A stretch of DNA of 33,563 nucleotides from Peptococcaceae bacterium (lineage in GTDB: Bacteria > Bacillota > Peptococcia > Peptococcales > Peptococcaceae), in contig JAHZHI010000057.1 in assembly GCA_019420345.1 (NCBI GenBank), positions 1-33,563 on the forward strand, in the 5' to 3' direction. Positions 32,517-33,563 of the stretch are shown here, in pieces (position 1 is the stretch's first letter; each line of letters starts with the position of its first letter). Made by a program: the position numbers and the translations under genes. The notes beneath the pieces are model-generated. The model was not told the origin of the DNA, did no database searches, and worked only from the letters and a program-made list of their open reading frames with translations.

Positions 32517-32843
32517 ATGACCCCAAGCGCCAACTCTGTGCCTGAGCTTTTAGCTGACAGCGAACGCTTTACAAAAACAGCTGCCATGCTAAAACTCCTC
32601 AGCAACCCGAATCGCCTGATGATCTTGTACATTTTGTCAGAAGCGCCGAGATCCGTGAATGAAATTCATGATCTTTTGATGCAGGCATCAAACATTTCAC
32701 ACAGTTCTTTGTCTCAGCATCTGGCACTTCTTCGTGCACACAAGATCGTCACATTCAAAAAAACCGGTCAAATGTCAATTTACTCCATATCAGATCAACG
32801 ATTTGTGGAGCTTTTGAAAATGTTGCGTGAAATAAATGTATGA
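32517..32843 (+). CDS. ArsR-family winged-helix regulator
   Basis: A 108-aa DNA-binding protein. Seen: KTAAMLKLLSNPNRLMILYILSE (helices 1-3), RSVNEIHDLL, the recognition region ISHSSLSQHLALLRAHKIV, and a beta-wing KKTGQMSIYSI. It has no cysteines at all, so it is not a classic metal sensor of the CxC type; redox or another signal is more likely. The AGGAGG site lies 7 nt before the ATG. It is divergent from secA and upstream of hpf, which has its own promoter. Targets are unknown. Confidence 0.9.
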   Translation: MTPSANSVPELLADSERFTKTAAMLKLLSNPNRLMILYILSEAPRSVNEIHDLLMQASNISHSSLSQHLALLRAHKIVTFKKTGQMSIYSISDQRFVELLKMLREINV

Positions 32844-32849
32844 AGCCCC

Positions 32850-32877
32850 TTGAAATAAAGAATTTTAAGAATATAAT
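32850..32877 (+). promoter_or_regulatory. Promoter of hpf
   Basis: TTGAAA (32850-32855) and TATAAT (32872-32877) are 16 bp apart, about 58 nt upstream of hpf. It begins 7 nt after the ArsR-type stop codon. Confidence 0.65.
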
Positions 32878-32888
32878 AAATGTATAGA

Positions 32889-32906
32889 TTCACATTTTTA
32901 TGTGAA
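32889..32906. promoter_or_regulatory. Inverted repeat in the hpf leader
   Basis: TTCACAT (32889-32895) and ATGTGAA (32900-32906) are perfect inverted arms with a TTTT loop, just after the expected transcription start. They could form a protecting 5' hairpin or an operator. The arm order is the reverse of CRP- and Rex-type sites. Confidence 0.45.
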
Positions 32907-32935
32907 AGAATGTCACTGTTGAAAGGATGGTCATT

Positions 32936-33472
32936 ATGAACATCACCATTAAAGGACGCAATACTGAAGTTACCAACGCACTCAAAGATTATGTAGAAAA
33001 ACGTTTTTCCAAACTCGAAAAATATTTCTACAACGAAATGGAAGGCACTGTAACTCTGATCGTTGAAAAAGGCGATCACAGAGCAGAAGCCACCATTCCT
33101 CTGGGCCGTTACATTCTTCGCGCTGAAGAATCTTCCAACGACATGTACGCATCCATTGATGCCATCGTTGATAAGATCGAACGCCAAATCCGCAAGTATA
33201 AAACCCGCATGAACCGCAAGGGAAAACAAGCGAAGGCAGAACCAATGTTCAGCCCAGCTGCGGATGAAATTGCACATGCTGAAGAAGCACCAGAAATCGT
33301 CACGAAGAAGAAAGTCTTCACCGTTAAGACCATGGACATCGAAGAAGCTGTCATGCAGATGGAACTTCTCGACCATGATTTCTTCATCTTCCTCAATGCA
33401 GATACCGACGACATCGGCGTCGTTTATCGCCGCAAAGACGGCACCTATGGTCTCATCGACCCACAGCGCTAA
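32936..33472 (+). CDS. hpf: Ribosome hibernation promoting factor, long form
   Basis: A 178-aa long-type HPF, which dimerises 70S ribosomes into inactive 100S particles in stationary phase or stress. Seen: an N-terminal S30AE domain (1 to about 100, starting MNITIKGRNTEVTNALKDYVEKR), a linker, and the C-terminal dimerisation domain from about 120 (VKTMDIEEAVMQMELLDHDFFIFLNADT and VVYRRKDGTYGLIDP). The ATG at 32936 has AAAGGA 8 nt upstream; an in-frame ATG at 32927 touches that site. Two terminator-like hairpins follow. Confidence 0.96.
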   Translation: MNITIKGRNTEVTNALKDYVEKRFSKLEKYFYNEMEGTVTLIVEKGDHRAEATIPLGRYILRAEESSNDMYASIDAIVDKIERQIRKYKTRMNRKGKQAKAEPMFSPAADEIAHAEEAPEIVTKKKVFTVKTMDIEEAVMQMELLDHDFFIFLNADTDDIGVVYRRKDGTYGLIDPQR

Positions 33473-33485
33473 ATCGAATAAAAAA

Positions 33486-33508
33486 GCAGCTCCGAAAATC
33501 GGAGCTGC
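33486..33508 (+). terminator. Hairpin after hpf
   Basis: GCAGCTCCGA and TCGGAGCTGC form a 10-bp stem with a 3-nt loop, 13 bases after the hpf stop. It lacks a U-run on the plus strand. A run of A lies before it, so it could also end a minus-strand transcript. Confidence 0.6.
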
Positions 33509-33518
33509 CAGCTTGTCG

Positions 33519-33546
33519 AAAAAGGTCACCGCAAGGTGGCCTTTTT
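33519..33546 (+). terminator. Rho-independent terminator after hpf
   Basis: AAAAAGGTCACC (33519-33530) and GGTGGCCTTTTT (33535-33546) pair around the tetraloop GCAA with one G-U type pair, with U-runs on both strands. Nothing is recognisable in the last 17 bases. Confidence 0.85.
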
Positions 33547-33563
33547 CTCGTCTTAAGCCTCAA

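Noticed and set aside
32795..33529. A 244-codon minus-strand frame
   Set aside because: Antisense to hpf and the end of the ArsR-type gene, and overlaps the hpf promoter and terminators.
1..33563. CRISPR array, insertion sequence or prophage
   Set aside because: No regularly spaced repeats, transposase, integrase or phage genes are visible; the gene content is housekeeping throughout.

Overview
The window looks like chromosomal housekeeping DNA from an anaerobic, low-to-moderate-GC Firmicute. The anchors are a Gram-positive-type replicative polymerase (PolC), a one-subunit pyruvate:ferredoxin oxidoreductase, the MEP isoprenoid pathway, a FakA/DegV fatty-acid kinase pair, and strong AGGAGG/AGGTGA ribosome sites with many GTG and TTG starts. 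A Negativicutes or Clostridia relative fits best. That placement is an inference from gene content; no 16S or marker phylogeny is visible.

Layout, left to right: nifJ (minus). Then polC and proS (minus), sharing one promoter. Then a small redox island: an HxlR-type regulator (minus) divergent from two flavodoxin-fold NAD(P)H/FMN reductase-like genes (plus). Then a minus-strand block read right to left: rpsB-tsf, a PcrA/UvrD helicase, pyrH-frr, and uppS-cdsA-dxr-rseP-ispG. Then fakA, a DegV/FakB gene broken by an in-frame stop, and a small lysine-rich membrane protein. Then a DUF2156 gene overlapping an Eis-like acetyltransferase gene, tRNA-Val(GAC), tRNA-Ser(CGA), tadA, a SAP-domain-like protein, prfB and secA (all minus). 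At the right end, an ArsR-type regulator and hpf lie on the plus strand, divergent from secA.

The genes serve translation (S2, EF-Ts, RRF, RF2, ProRS, TadA, two tRNAs, HPF), envelope building (UppS, CdsA, Dxr, IspG, RseP, SecA), replication and repair (PolC, PcrA-like) and pyruvate metabolism. Two arrangements that are commonly contiguous in Firmicutes are split. PcrA sits between tsf and pyrH, with its own promoter and terminator. The redox island sits between ispG and proS, closed on the ispG side by a two-way terminator.

I do not see a clear new multi-gene system. The strongest oddities are: a PolC with no internal DEDD proofreading exonuclease; a fakB-type gene interrupted by one TAA with both halves otherwise intact; a structured leader and an internal terminator-like attenuator in rpsB-tsf; an RF2 gene without the usual programmed frameshift; and a divergent regulator/reductase locus with overlapping promoters and several inverted repeats.

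No gap without a gene exceeds about 300 bases. The larger intergenic stretches are covered by the promoter, leader and terminator entries. All promoter and operator calls are by eye.
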